This document shows positions 19,347-28,865 of a DNA stretch of 64,000 nt, piece after piece; the stretch's first letter is position 1, and the number at the start of each line of letters is the position of its first letter. The position numbers and the translations under genes were made by a program. The notes under the pieces are model-generated. The model did no database searches, had not been told where the DNA came from, and saw only the letters and a list, made by a program, of their open reading frames with translations. Source of the DNA: Aphanothece sacrum FPU1 (GTDB lineage: Bacteria > Cyanobacteriota > Cyanobacteriia > Cyanobacteriales > Microcystaceae); assembly GCF_003864295.1 (NCBI RefSeq), contig NZ_BDQK01000002.1, forward strand, positions 1-64,000, written 5' to 3'.

Positions 19347-19375
19347 AAAAACGTCCTCTTGCAATGACAGATTAT

Positions 19376-20428
19376 TTACGCTTTTTCTACTGCTAGTTGA
19401 ATTAATTGATCAACTAATTCAGGAAATTTAATTCCGCTTGCTTCCCAAAGTTGAGGATACATACTAAAAGCAGTAAACCCTGGTAAAGTATTAATTTCGT
19501 TGATAAATATTTCTTGAGTTGCTTCTACATAAAAAAAGTCTACCCTAGCTAATCCTGAAGCGTCAATTGCTTTAAATCCTTCAATAGCCATTTCTTGAAT
19601 TTGAGTGATAATATTATCAGGAAGTTGGGCCGGAATATGTAACTGGGCCCGTCCATCCGTATATTTAGTTTCGTAGTCATAAAAATCACTATCATAAGTA
19701 ATTTCGCCAATAACCGACGCTTTCGGGTTATCATTACCTAAAACCGCACATTCTACCTCTCTAGCAGTCACTCCCGTTTCAATAACAATGCGTCTATCAT
19801 AACTGGCCGCACTATCTAAAGCACTTTCTAATTCTGAACGCGATCGCACTTTAGCAATACCCACCGATGACCCTAAATTAGCAGGTTTAACAAAACAAGG
19901 ATAACCCAGAGATTGTTCAATATCATCACAAAGTTTCGGGAAAACACAAGCATTTGACCAGACCTGCGATCGCTCAATAAACTTATAATTAACTTGAGGT
20001 AATCCAACTTGTGCAAAGGCCGTTTTCATGGCAATTTTATCCATCCCCACAGATGACCCTAAGACCCCACTACCGACAAAAGGAACCCGCATTAAGGTTA
20101 ATAACCCTTGTATTGTGCCATCTTCTCCATTAGGGCCATGAAGAATGGGAAACCAGACATCAACCGTCTTAACTTCTGGGGGAAAATCCCATAATTGTTG
20201 AGGGTTACTATCATCACAGACTAAAGGAGTTCCCGTCTCTAAAACCTGTTGTCCTACTTCTGAGGCTTGCCAAACCCCGTTTTTGGGGATATAAACGGGT
20301 AATACCTCATATTTGCTCTGATTATCCCCTGTTTGTAAAGCTGTAGCGATCGCCCTTGCAGAATTAATGGAAACTTCATGTTCTCCTGAACGTCCCCCAA
20401 ACAATAACCCAACCCGTAACTTACTCAT
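19376..20428 (-). CDS. ddl: D-alanine--D-alanine ligase
   Basis: A 350-residue cytoplasmic ATP-grasp ligase that joins two D-alanines for peptidoglycan precursors. The N-terminal block [13 protein letters not shown] is the family signature, [14 protein letters not shown] follows near residue 95, and the ATP-grasp metal-binding end [11 protein letters not shown] is complete. Length is normal. It lies alone between two inverted copies of the MITE-like element (19156-19346 and 20461-20650), which replace its normal neighbours on both sides. Confidence 0.96.
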   Translation of the reverse strand: MSKLRVGLLFGGRSGEHEVSINSARAIATALQTGDNQSKYEVLPVYIPKNGVWQASEVGQQVLETGTPLVCDDSNPQQLWDFPPEVKTVDVWFPILHGPNGEDGTIQGLLTLMRVPFVGSGVLGSSVGMDKIAMKTAFAQVGLPQVNYKFIERSQVWSNACVFPKLCDDIEQSLGYPCFVKPANLGSSVGIAKVRSRSELESALDSAASYDRRIVIETGVTAREVECAVLGNDNPKASVIGEITYDSDFYDYETKYTDGRAQLHIPAQLPDNIITQIQEMAIEGFKAIDASGLARVDFFYVEATQEIFINEINTLPGFTAFSMYPQLWEASGIKFPELVDQLIQLAVEKA

Positions 20429-20460
20429 TTCGTCGTTCCTTTCCCGTTTTTGTTTTTGAT

Positions 20461-20650
20461 GGTTCTACCGGACAAGTTATGTTAAATTATTACAAATAAA
20501 AGACCTTAACTCGCTCAGAGTTAAGCTATACAAACAAAGGTTGCCTACGCAACCTATAATGGCAGTCCACGAAGGTGGACTTCGTTTTTATAGGATAAGG
20601 CTTTAGCCTTTTATTAATTATTAGTTTAGCATAACTTGTCCGGTAAAACC
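20461..20650 (-). repeat. MITE-like element, copy B
   Basis: About 190 bp with the same ends as copies A and C (GGTTCTACCGGACAAGTTAT ... TTTAGCATAACTTGTCCGGT). Its interior runs in the opposite direction to copy A on the other side of ddl. Confidence 0.8.
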
Positions 20651-20722
20651 AAATTTTCTCTGATAAAATCCTCGAACAATAAGCCCAAATTGTTCATTGT
20701 TCATTGTTGAAAGAAGGGAGTA

Positions 20723-21898
20723 TTATTTTTGTAAAATATCTTCTACTGAGACACCATCTCCTTGATAACCAAAGTAAGATAAAGTAGCGGCAGCTTCAGC
20801 ACGAGTGACAGTTTTTTTCGGTTGAAAAAGGGTTGTATAACCAAATACTCGGCGAACATTAGCTTTTTCTCCATTCTGAAAATCGGCGTATAAGGCTTGT
20901 AATGCTTTAGAATTAATTTTAGCGGTATCTTGAAATCCCCACGTTTCTTTAACCCCATCAATAGACGCTTTGGGCAATGCTTTACCTGTGTCTAAAGGAA
21001 CTTTCCAGGTCATTAAATCTTCCCGCGTTAATGGGGCATCAGGACGAAAAACAGTAGTGCTAGTATCTCCTGTTAAACTAGAAGGAATTAAGCCCGCTTC
21101 AGCTAGGCCTTGAATTACCTCAAAATCTGAGTCTTTGGCAAGAACATCTCCAAAAGCAGGTTGAGCAGTTTTTAAGCCTAAACGAATTTGTTTTTCTGGG
21201 GCATTTTCATAAAATTTATTATGAGCATTTAGCAACCATTTAGCATAAGTTCGACGGCTAATAGGTCCATTAGGATTAAAAACATTATCGCCAGTTTTAT
21301 CAGGGGTTAAAATGCCTAAACTGGCTAAATTTTGTACCGAAGAACGTAAAGGTTCAGGAACAGTATCGAGATCAGAAAAATTAACCACTTCCAGAGTAGA
21401 AGGGGAAAGATTAGGAGAAGATTTAACTGTTGATGGGGTTGAGTTTTTAACAGCTTGATATTCGAGAGTAAATTCTGTATTTGAGTCGGCAGAATTCAAA
21501 AAAGAAATTTTAATTTCTAGTCCATTTCCCTGAACAATTAAAGGTTTATCTTGTGGGTTAGATGAAAAAGGTTCTACAATTTTCCAGGGGGTTGACTGGA
21601 ATTGTTGTTGATAAAAATCAGCGATCGCTTTGATAGAATCAGAAGATGACCAACGAGTCAGACCTTTTTCAGGTGTAAGACCTTCGGGATTTTCTTGCGA
21701 AGTGGCTTTAGGATAGATAGGAATAGTAGTGGGAAAATTATTAGGCAGTAGGGATGCAGAAGGGTTATTTGTTTCCGAATTAGGGGATAATTCAGGATTA
21801 GGGGCCAAACGACCCTCTAATTCTTTAGTGCCACTACAAGAACTTAATAAAGCCACTAAAGACCATAAAAAACCCCAACTCATTAAATTTTTCATCAT
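20723..21898 (-). CDS. SLH-domain lipoprotein
   Basis: A 391-residue exported protein. The start MMKNLMSWGFLWSLVALLSS followed by Cys21 is a lipoprotein signal with lipobox, so the mature protein is lipid-anchored. A Ser/Pro/Asn-rich linker follows, then a small domain (AIADFYQQQFQSTPWKI), then two to three S-layer homology repeats from about residue 175: FSDLDTVPEPLRSSVQNLAS and later GFQDTAKINSKALQALYADF and TVTRAEAAATLSYFGYQGDG. SLH repeats bind cell-wall polymers, so the protein probably links membrane and wall. The start codon lies a few bases from an ATGAATT array, which replaces a normal ribosome-binding site. Confidence 0.88.
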   Translation of the reverse strand: MMKNLMSWGFLWSLVALLSSCSGTKELEGRLAPNPELSPNSETNNPSASLLPNNFPTTIPIYPKATSQENPEGLTPEKGLTRWSSSDSIKAIADFYQQQFQSTPWKIVEPFSSNPQDKPLIVQGNGLEIKISFLNSADSNTEFTLEYQAVKNSTPSTVKSSPNLSPSTLEVVNFSDLDTVPEPLRSSVQNLASLGILTPDKTGDNVFNPNGPISRRTYAKWLLNAHNKFYENAPEKQIRLGLKTAQPAFGDVLAKDSDFEVIQGLAEAGLIPSSLTGDTSTTVFRPDAPLTREDLMTWKVPLDTGKALPKASIDGVKETWGFQDTAKINSKALQALYADFQNGEKANVRRVFGYTTLFQPKKTVTRAEAAATLSYFGYQGDGVSVEDILQK

Positions 21899-21901
21899 CT
21901 A

Positions 21902-21942
21902 TAAATTATGAATTATGAATTATGAATTATGAATTATGAATT
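21902..21942 (+). repeat. ATGAATT heptamer array, upstream of the SLH gene
   Basis: About five tandem copies of the 7-base unit ATGAATT, beginning 4 bases before the SLH start codon. The spacer 21899-22212 has this array at one end and the reverse-complement array at the other, with ordinary AT-rich sequence between. Confidence 0.9.
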
Positions 21943-22120
21943 TAAGTAGGTAGTCATAATTAAAGTCATAATAGAAAAGTTCGTATCTGAGTGCGTAACT
22001 CCTAGAATTATTCATTGTTAATTGTTCATTCTCCATGACCCATTGTTTATTAGACATCTCCAAAAGCCCAGATTTTACCTTGATGATACAAGGCTTTGAG
22101 GTTAAGTTCGGTCGATATCT

Positions 22121-22212
22121 ATTATAATTCATAATTCATAATTCATAATTCATAATTCATAATTCATAATTCATAATTCATAATTCATAATTCATAATTC
22201 ATAATTTATAAT
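22121..22212 (-). repeat. ATGAATT heptamer array (reverse orientation)
   Basis: About twelve tandem copies of AATTCAT, the reverse complement of the unit at 21902. It touches the stop codon of the 7TM-HD gene at 22213. Confidence 0.9.
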
Positions 22213-24681
22213 TTAATTAGCCTTTGCCGTTCGTTGATGTTCTAAAGCACCTTTGGGATAAACAAGACGTTGATGATGAAATTGCTGCCAAACTTTAACA
22301 AAAACTTCAGCAATAATGGGTAATTCCTCATATTTAATGCCACAATCACACAATTGCTCATCACGCCAACGGGCCTTAAAAATTTTCTGAATCATGCCTA
22401 AAGCCATTTCTGGAGTGGCTTCTTTTAAGGAACGTAAAGCAGCCTCACAACCATCAGCTAACATGACAATACCTGTTTCTCGTGACTGAGGGACAGGTCC
22501 ATAATAACGAAATTCTTCTTCAGGAATGGGATTACTTCCTTTACGCTCAGCTTCTTGTTTAGCCTGATAATAAAAATAAGAAATCAGTAAAGTCCCTTGA
22601 TGTTCAGGAATAAAATCGCGGATGACTCGTGGTAAACCATATTTATTAGCCATTTCTAAACCTTTACTTACGTGCTTTTTAATAATCTCTACACTTTGGA
22701 AAGGATCATTAATTTCATCATGTTTATTGGGGGCCCCCATCTGATTCTCAATAAAGCCCAAAGGGTCGTGCATTTTGCCAATATCATGATAAAGAGTTCC
22801 GGCTCTAACTAATTCTACATTACAGTGCAATTCTCGGGCCGCCGCTTCAGCCAAACAAGCTACAAATAAAGTATGTTGAAAGGTTCCAGGGGTTTCTGTC
22901 GCCAATCGTTGTAATAGAGGACAATTAGGGTTAGCTAATTCTACCAGACGAATAGGGGTAACTAAGTCAAAAATACGTTCTAAATAAGGAGAGATACCCA
23001 GGGCCATTACACTCCATAAAAATCCTGATAACCCATAAACCATGGCCCCCGGTAAGACAGCCGACCAAATGGTGGCGGCCACAGGTGCAACAATTAAATA
23101 ACTAAAAAAGTAGAGGGTTCCTTGAATTAGGCCTACTCCTCCCCCAAGGCCAGCTAATTCATCCCGTGAGCGCAATTTCCCCGCGATTAAAGCGGCTAAT
23201 AAACCTCCGGCAGTTCCCGCTATAATATAACTCCAATTAATTGTACTAGCCGCAAAGGTAGACAATCCACTTAAGAGAAGCACTTGGGTAATAGCTAAAG
23301 TTGGTCCATAAAAACTACTCGTAAGTAGACCCACCGCCGGTAAATTAGTATAGCCAAGATTAAAAATCGCTAACAGAGGGGTACTTAAACTCAATAGACA
23401 TATGAGTAAATGATCTCGACGACGCATGGGACGATGAATGCGCCTTGTTACCACACAGAAGATGGTGATTGAGCCAGCCACTAGAATAGCAGAAACTCCT
23501 AACCCTAACCAATTGGTTCCCCGACGACTTAACCCAAAACTATCGAGGAGGACAAATTCTTCTTGGGTAATGGTTTTTCTGGCTTCGACAATGACATCTC
23601 CTGCTTTAATTTCTACAATAACAGGTTCTATGGCAAGAGCGGCTTGTTCGGCCCGTCGTTTGGTTTCTTCTTTATCGACGGTTAAATTATGTTGATTTTG
23701 CAAGATAGCCATCAATAATTCTGTGGCTGTTTCTTTTGCCGGAGAGGATAAAATTCCTTGTAGTTGAATGTTAAGAATATCTCTGTGAATATAGTCAGGC
23801 ATTCCAGCCGGAATTCCTTGGGTCAAAATTCTTTGTAAGGTTTGTCTGAGAATAGGTTTGCTTTTTTTCCAGGTAGAATCATCTAAATTGAGGAAATCTA
23901 GGGTTAATTTTGGGGTCAGACCAGAGGTTTTAAAGGTAGAACTTTTGAGAATGGCACTAGCATAGTTATTACGGGACTGGTTAATTTTTGTTAATAGGAT
24001 GTTAAAGTTGTCATCTGATGTTGTTTTACGATAATTATTGAGTTGTCTGAGGGCATTTTTTATGGTTGGTTGTAAATCTGAGCTATTCTTAGATAAGAGA
24101 TCAGCCCCTTGATTGGTAGTTATTGCTTTAACAATCATTTGCCAATCTTGTTCAGGACAACTGCGTAAATATTGTTGAATGGATAAGGAAAGAACCCCAA
24201 CATTAAAGAAAGGAAAAGGGGCTGTTTGAACTCGTAATAAGTCTATTTGATCGATCGCATTACTTAAGTTTAAAGTCAGTTGGTTCGTTAATTCCACATC
24301 TCGTTGTAATACTGGGATAACACCTGTACGGACTTCTTTACGTTTTTCTTCGGTGGTTTTGGGGTCTTGAAAGGTTCCGTCTTGGGGAGCTATGATAGTG
24401 ATGGGAGAAACCGTTCCTACTGATAGTTGGGGTTGGTTGTAGAAGCGATAACCAATAACACTCGTAAGAGACACCACCGTTAACCCCCACATTAAAGGGG
24501 GATGAATTTTGCGGATGGGGACACAACCATGTAATTTTTCGAGCATATTAGGGGAATGATTCACTCTAATACTAGGTTTTTTCGCTGAAGGATTAACCGT
24601 TTTCAAGGGAAATTGATGACGATTTTGGTAATTTCGTCGCCATTTCTCCAGATGTTGCGTTAAAAATTCAAGTGTCTTCAT
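22213..24681 (-). CDS. 7TM-HD domain membrane phosphohydrolase (PgpH-like)
   Basis: An 822-residue membrane protein. A single helix near residue 65-85 is followed by a large extracytoplasmic domain (7TMR-HD extracellular type, residues about 90-390), then seven transmembrane helices (about 395-600), then a cytoplasmic HD domain. The HD motif is complete: HTLFVACLAEAAARELH, then GTLYHDIGKMHDP. In Listeria PgpH this architecture hydrolyses cyclic di-AMP, so the same job is likely here: control of c-di-AMP level and, through it, potassium and osmotic balance. The gene end touches a heptamer array. Confidence 0.9.
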   Translation of the reverse strand: MKTLEFLTQHLEKWRRNYQNRHQFPLKTVNPSAKKPSIRVNHSPNMLEKLHGCVPIRKIHPPLMWGLTVVSLTSVIGYRFYNQPQLSVGTVSPITIIAPQDGTFQDPKTTEEKRKEVRTGVIPVLQRDVELTNQLTLNLSNAIDQIDLLRVQTAPFPFFNVGVLSLSIQQYLRSCPEQDWQMIVKAITTNQGADLLSKNSSDLQPTIKNALRQLNNYRKTTSDDNFNILLTKINQSRNNYASAILKSSTFKTSGLTPKLTLDFLNLDDSTWKKSKPILRQTLQRILTQGIPAGMPDYIHRDILNIQLQGILSSPAKETATELLMAILQNQHNLTVDKEETKRRAEQAALAIEPVIVEIKAGDVIVEARKTITQEEFVLLDSFGLSRRGTNWLGLGVSAILVAGSITIFCVVTRRIHRPMRRRDHLLICLLSLSTPLLAIFNLGYTNLPAVGLLTSSFYGPTLAITQVLLLSGLSTFAASTINWSYIIAGTAGGLLAALIAGKLRSRDELAGLGGGVGLIQGTLYFFSYLIVAPVAATIWSAVLPGAMVYGLSGFLWSVMALGISPYLERIFDLVTPIRLVELANPNCPLLQRLATETPGTFQHTLFVACLAEAAARELHCNVELVRAGTLYHDIGKMHDPLGFIENQMGAPNKHDEINDPFQSVEIIKKHVSKGLEMANKYGLPRVIRDFIPEHQGTLLISYFYYQAKQEAERKGSNPIPEEEFRYYGPVPQSRETGIVMLADGCEAALRSLKEATPEMALGMIQKIFKARWRDEQLCDCGIKYEELPIIAEVFVKVWQQFHHQRLVYPKGALEHQRTAKAN

Positions 24682-24816
24682 TATGTGTGAGGTTAGGGAA
24701 ACGCAAGAGTTTTTAAAGAGTTATCGATAAGTCCCTAAATTAAACTAGGGTATCTGTTAAACAGACGTAAACCTTATAAAAATAATATCAAGTTAATCTT
24801 TGATTTTTTAAGTACT

Positions 24817-25716
24817 TTAGTGCTTATCTAAAGCGATCGCGGATAATCTTAAATATTCTTTTTGAGAAATTAGTCTTTTGGTGGGGTATTTTTGACCAAT
24901 TAAGGCCGACGTAATCTCATGGGTTTCCCACTCCTGATGAACTTGCTCTGGAGAATAAACACCCGCCCACTTTGCCCACAGTTGCTTTACTTGTTCCTGC
25001 ATTGACGCTCCCTTGTCTGGGTCTGATATCCCTAACCGCCAATGCAAAGGAATTCCTTTGATTCCATTATAAGCACCTGCTAAGGCTCCTGTTAAGGCAG
25101 TGATTACCGCATCACCCGTTTGAGTGGCCCGCAATACTCCTAAGCGAAAGTCTTCTGGATTATTCCTAAAACAATACACTGATAAGAGCATTTTAAATTG
25201 TTCTGGAGTAACTTGTTGTTTAAAATAAGTCTTTACCTCCATTAAGGGGGTTCCTTGTGCTAAAAAGACGTTAATCTGTTGCCAGGGTTGATTATCTGTG
25301 GAGTTAGCTAAGCTTTTAACACTCAATAGTTGTCCTAATAATTCTGACCACAAAAGCATATCTTCTATTTTCTGCGAAGACAATTGTTCAAGATTAATTA
25401 AGGGTTGTAATTGTTCCCTTAGTAGGTAAGGTGTATCAAACAAAAACACAATTAAGGGCAGTATCCCTAAAGTTAGTTCTCCTGTCGGTAAGGACTTGTT
25501 TTTGCCGCTTTCTGAGGGTATAATCATTTGCCAGTCTTCTTGAGAGAGTTCTCCCCTTTCGATCAGACGTGCAGTTATTTTTTGCTGCATAATTAACCAC
25601 CAAGCCTCATATTTTGGGTAATTTCCGAGTTTTCCTGCGATAAAACTCCCTATTAAAGTTCCTTGAAATTGTCTTAAGAGTCTGTTACCCATATCGGAGT
25701 TATGATAGTTTTGCAA
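24817..25716 (-). CDS. ADP-ribosylglycohydrolase-like protein, apparently without the metal site
   Basis: A 299-residue, all-helical protein. The N-terminal FQGTLIGSFIAGKLGNYP and the C-terminal block GDAVITALTGALAGAYNGI, then GIPLHWRLGI, match the first and last conserved regions of the DraG/ADP-ribosylglycohydrolase fold. In active enzymes the last block reads GxDxDTxxAxxGxxxGA with two metal-binding aspartates; here the corresponding place has TGDAVITA, so most metal ligands are lost. It is probably a non-catalytic relative, a kind common in cyanobacteria. It is divergent from the FAAL gene, with 68 bases between. Confidence 0.65.
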   Translation of the reverse strand: MQNYHNSDMGNRLLRQFQGTLIGSFIAGKLGNYPKYEAWWLIMQQKITARLIERGELSQEDWQMIIPSESGKNKSLPTGELTLGILPLIVFLFDTPYLLREQLQPLINLEQLSSQKIEDMLLWSELLGQLLSVKSLANSTDNQPWQQINVFLAQGTPLMEVKTYFKQQVTPEQFKMLLSVYCFRNNPEDFRLGVLRATQTGDAVITALTGALAGAYNGIKGIPLHWRLGISDPDKGASMQEQVKQLWAKWAGVYSPEQVHQEWETHEITSALIGQKYPTKRLISQKEYLRLSAIALDKH

Positions 25717-25784
25717 AGATGAAATTTTACTTTAAAATTGAGAGCAGTTTATGAATTTTTTTAAAGTTTATCTTTTTATCAACA

Positions 25785-27581
25785 ATGACCCAACTTCTAG
25801 AAAAATCTTTAGCCAGTCCTACCACTCTCATTGAACTGCTACACTTAAGGGCGACGACTACCCCTGATGGCCACGCTTACACCTTTCTCATTGATGGCAA
25901 AAAAGAAACTGCACCCTTGACCTATGGAGAATTAGAACGTCAGGCCAAAGCGATCGCCGCACTTTTACAACAATATCAGGTTAAAGGGGAACGGGCCCTA
26001 CTTTTATATCCTCAAGGTTTAGAAGTTATTGCCGCGTTTTGTGGTTGTTTATACGCGGGAGTCATTGCTATTCCGGCTCCTCCTCCAGAGTCAGGCAGAC
26101 TTAAACGTACTTTACCCAGATTACGATCTATTGTCAAAGATGCTAATGCTACTTTTGCCTTAACTACTGCCGCAATTTTAGACTTAATTGGCAATTTTCC
26201 TGACGAATTCCCAGAATTTGAGCAAATGCACTGGATCGATACTGCGACAGTTGATCTATCTTTGTCTGAAAAATGGCAAGATCCCAAAGTAGATAAAGAT
26301 GCTTTAGCCTATCTTCAGTATACTTCTGGGTCTACTTCTACACCAAAAGGGGTGATGTTAAGTCATTTTAATTTAATGCACCATGCGGGCTATTTACAAC
26401 AAGCTTGCGGTTATGATTCTAAGAGTATTACCACAACTTGGATGCCTTATTTTCATGATTATGGTTTAGTCGAAGGTATGATAGTTCCTCTCTACAATGG
26501 AACCCCCTGTTATTTAATGTCTCCTTTTGCCTTTATTAAGCGTCCTATTCAATGGCTACATAATATTACGAAATATGGCATAACTCACTCTCAAGCTCCT
26601 AATTTTGCCTATGATTTATGTATTCGTCGGGTTAAACCCAAAGATATCCCCCAACTTAATTTAAGCAGTTGGCAAGCAGCAGGAAATGCGGCTGAACCTA
26701 TTAATCCAAAAGTAATGGTTAATTTTGTAGAAACCTTTTCTGATTGTGGGTTTAAATGGGAAACTTTTGCCCCTGCGTACGGGTTAGCAGAATATACTTT
26801 ATTAGTATCTAGTAAACCCAAGGGAAGTCATCCAGTATTTGCTTGTCTTGATGCTACTTTTTTAGAACAAGATAAAATTGTGGAAGCTGATCCCGAAAAA
26901 GAGAAAGGGGTTCGTATTATGGCCAGTTGTGGTCAATTAGTTTGTCAGACAAAAGTAGCGATCGTTCGCCCTGATACTTTCACTCGTTGTGCAACTAATG
27001 AAGTAGGAGAAATTTGGGTATCTGATCCGAGTGTGGCACAAGGTTATTGGCAACGACAAGAGGAAACAGAAAATACGTTTCAAGCATATATTAAAGATAC
27101 TCAAGAAGGGCCATTCTTAAGAACAGGAGATTTAGGGTTTCTTAAAGAGGGAGAACTTTATATTACGGGACGGATGAAGGATTTAATTATTATCAGGGGA
27201 ACTAATCATTATCCCCAAGATATTGAATGGACTGTACAACATCTTAATCCGGTTTTTCGTTCTGATTATGGGGCAGCTTTTTCAGTGGATAATAATGGGG
27301 AAGAAGCTTTAGTTATTGTCCAGGAAATTGAAAGACGCAGTGGAGAATTAGAAGTTGAACAATTATTAGGAGATATTCGTCAAGAAATTGCTGAAGAACA
27401 TGAAATTCAAACTTATGCTATTGTTTTAGCCAAATCGGGAACGGTTCTTAAAACAGCAAGTGGTAAAATTCAGCGTCGCGCTTGTCGTCAAAATTTTCTA
27501 AATGGCACTATAAATGTGGTGGGTATTTGGAGTGATAATGCTGAAATTATGACTAAATTTAATGTGTCTGATGACGAATAA
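25785..27581 (+). CDS. Fatty acyl-AMP ligase (FAAL)
   Basis: A 598-residue ANL-superfamily enzyme that activates a fatty acid with ATP. The P-loop YTSGSTSTPKGVMLSH lies at about residue 180, the A8-type hinge GRMKDLIIIRGTNHYPQDIE near 465, and the catalytic lysine region KTASGKIQRR near 560. NHYPQDIE instead of the CoA-ligase sequence, plus the general length, indicates the FAAL branch, which passes the acyl-AMP to an acyl carrier protein or makes other acyl products rather than acyl-CoA. No carrier protein, polyketide synthase or desaturase lies beside it; a terminator follows, so it is a single-gene unit and its partner must be elsewhere. Confidence 0.92.
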   Translation: MTQLLEKSLASPTTLIELLHLRATTTPDGHAYTFLIDGKKETAPLTYGELERQAKAIAALLQQYQVKGERALLLYPQGLEVIAAFCGCLYAGVIAIPAPPPESGRLKRTLPRLRSIVKDANATFALTTAAILDLIGNFPDEFPEFEQMHWIDTATVDLSLSEKWQDPKVDKDALAYLQYTSGSTSTPKGVMLSHFNLMHHAGYLQQACGYDSKSITTTWMPYFHDYGLVEGMIVPLYNGTPCYLMSPFAFIKRPIQWLHNITKYGITHSQAPNFAYDLCIRRVKPKDIPQLNLSSWQAAGNAAEPINPKVMVNFVETFSDCGFKWETFAPAYGLAEYTLLVSSKPKGSHPVFACLDATFLEQDKIVEADPEKEKGVRIMASCGQLVCQTKVAIVRPDTFTRCATNEVGEIWVSDPSVAQGYWQRQEETENTFQAYIKDTQEGPFLRTGDLGFLKEGELYITGRMKDLIIIRGTNHYPQDIEWTVQHLNPVFRSDYGAAFSVDNNGEEALVIVQEIERRSGELEVEQLLGDIRQEIAEEHEIQTYAIVLAKSGTVLKTASGKIQRRACRQNFLNGTINVVGIWSDNAEIMTKFNVSDDE

Positions 27582-27600
27582 TTTTCATGGTAAACTTCAC

Positions 27601-27637
27601 AATAGTAAGGTGGATAATGCCCATCTTACTATTTATT
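27601..27637 (+). terminator. Terminator of the FAAL gene
   Basis: A 13-bp stem AATAGTAAGGTGG/CCATCTTACTATT with one G-U pair and a short loop, followed by TTATTG. It begins 20 bases after the FAAL stop. Confidence 0.7.
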
Positions 27638-27790
27638 GAAGATCAAGAGTTTAAGCAAATAATCTGCATTAGTCTAGGTGAAAATTTTGAAGATAAGTGG
27701 TACAAACTTGTGGCAATTATTTTTTAGTAGATATAACAATAGCTTGTCATTATATCAATCTTAACCCATAATTAATAATTAAATAAAAGA

Positions 27791-27811
27791 GGGTTTAATA
27801 ATATTAAACCC
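27791..27811. other. Near-perfect palindrome in the FAAL-psb32 spacer
   Basis: GGGTTTAATA/TATTAAACCC around a single central base. No T tract follows. It could be an operator or a second terminator. The rest of 27582-27926 shows only AT-rich sequence. Confidence 0.4.
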
Positions 27812-27926
27812 TTAGAGATTATCATGTTAATAATTAATTGATTCTAATATATTTATAAATCAACAGGTGCAATCATATTTTATAATGGGGTGAAATTCCG
27901 TCATTATTCTCATCACACAAAATGCC

Positions 27927-28619
27927 ATGAAACACCTAAAATCTTTAATAGGACTGCTATTATCCTTTGCGATCGCTATTACTGTCATTGTTGCCCCTGC
28001 TGCTGCTACAGGAGTGTATGATCTTCCTGTATTAAATGCGGGATCATCTATTTGGGTAGTCGATCAAGCAGAGGCCATCAGTTTAGCTAATGAAAACAGC
28101 TTAAATAATAAGTTTAAAAAATTAGCAGAAAACACCGGAAACGAAATCAGATTTGTGGCCATTCGTCGTTTAGATTATGATCAAACTATCGACACTTTGA
28201 CTGATAAAATATTCAGTAAATGGTATCCTACCCCAGAAGAACAAGCCAATCAAACATTATTAGTAGTCGACACTTTTACTAACAATACTGCTATGCGTCA
28301 AGGAGAAACAGTTAAAACCCTTTTAACCGATGATATTGCTAATAGTATCGTCACGGAAACTATAGGTTATACTTTACGGGATGGCGAACAATATAACAAA
28401 GCATTTTTAGCCGCCAGTGATCGCCTAGTTGCTATATTATCAGGAAATGCTGATCCTGGCCCCCCAGAAGCGAAAGAAATTAACATTGAAAGTACCTTTA
28501 CAAGTGCGGAAGATACAGATGATAAAATTTCCACAATTTGGGTAGTTGTGTTGTTAGTTTTAGCTACTGCTATTCCCATGGCAACTTATTTTTGGTATGT
28601 TGGTTTACCAGGAAGATAA
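27927..28619 (+). CDS. psb32: Photosystem II repair protein Psb32 (TPM domain)
   Basis: A 230-residue thylakoid protein. A signal/anchor at residues 5-28 (LLSFAIAITVIVAPAAATG) leads the TPM domain into the lumen; a second helix near 205-225 (WVVVLLVLATAIPMATYFWY) anchors the C-terminus. The TPM domain has IWVVDQAEAISLANENSLN and the central ANQTLLVVDTFTNN strand. Psb32 protects photosystem II from photodamage and speeds its repair. Length and two-anchor layout match cyanobacterial Psb32. Confidence 0.9.
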   Translation: MKHLKSLIGLLLSFAIAITVIVAPAAATGVYDLPVLNAGSSIWVVDQAEAISLANENSLNNKFKKLAENTGNEIRFVAIRRLDYDQTIDTLTDKIFSKWYPTPEEQANQTLLVVDTFTNNTAMRQGETVKTLLTDDIANSIVTETIGYTLRDGEQYNKAFLAASDRLVAILSGNADPGPPEAKEINIESTFTSAEDTDDKISTIWVVVLLVLATAIPMATYFWYVGLPGR

Positions 28620-28740
28620 CTTCGTAAATAGGACTTACGCAAGGACACTAAACGTAGTAGGATGTGTTCCCAACACATCTCACTATCTATATGGTTCAGA
28701 TTATAGTTTAATAGCATCTTATTAATTTAACTCACTCAGA

Positions 28741-28860
28741 AAGATCATGGATTTATGTAAAAAACCCAGGGCGGGTTTATCTGGTTTTTTGGTGAGAATC
28801 ATGAATTTATGTAAAAAACCCGCCCCTACAAATTTTGTCTAATTAATTTTGTCCACCTAC
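28741..28860 (+). repeat. Dispersed repeat with two GGGCGGGTTT half-units
   Basis: Two imperfect copies of ATG(G/A)ATTTATGTAAAAAACC followed by CAGGGCGGG or CGCCCCTAC, ending ATTAATTTTGTCCACC. Sequence families shared with 14351, 42300-42690 and 48575. Confidence 0.65.
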
Positions 28861-28865
28861 TTATC

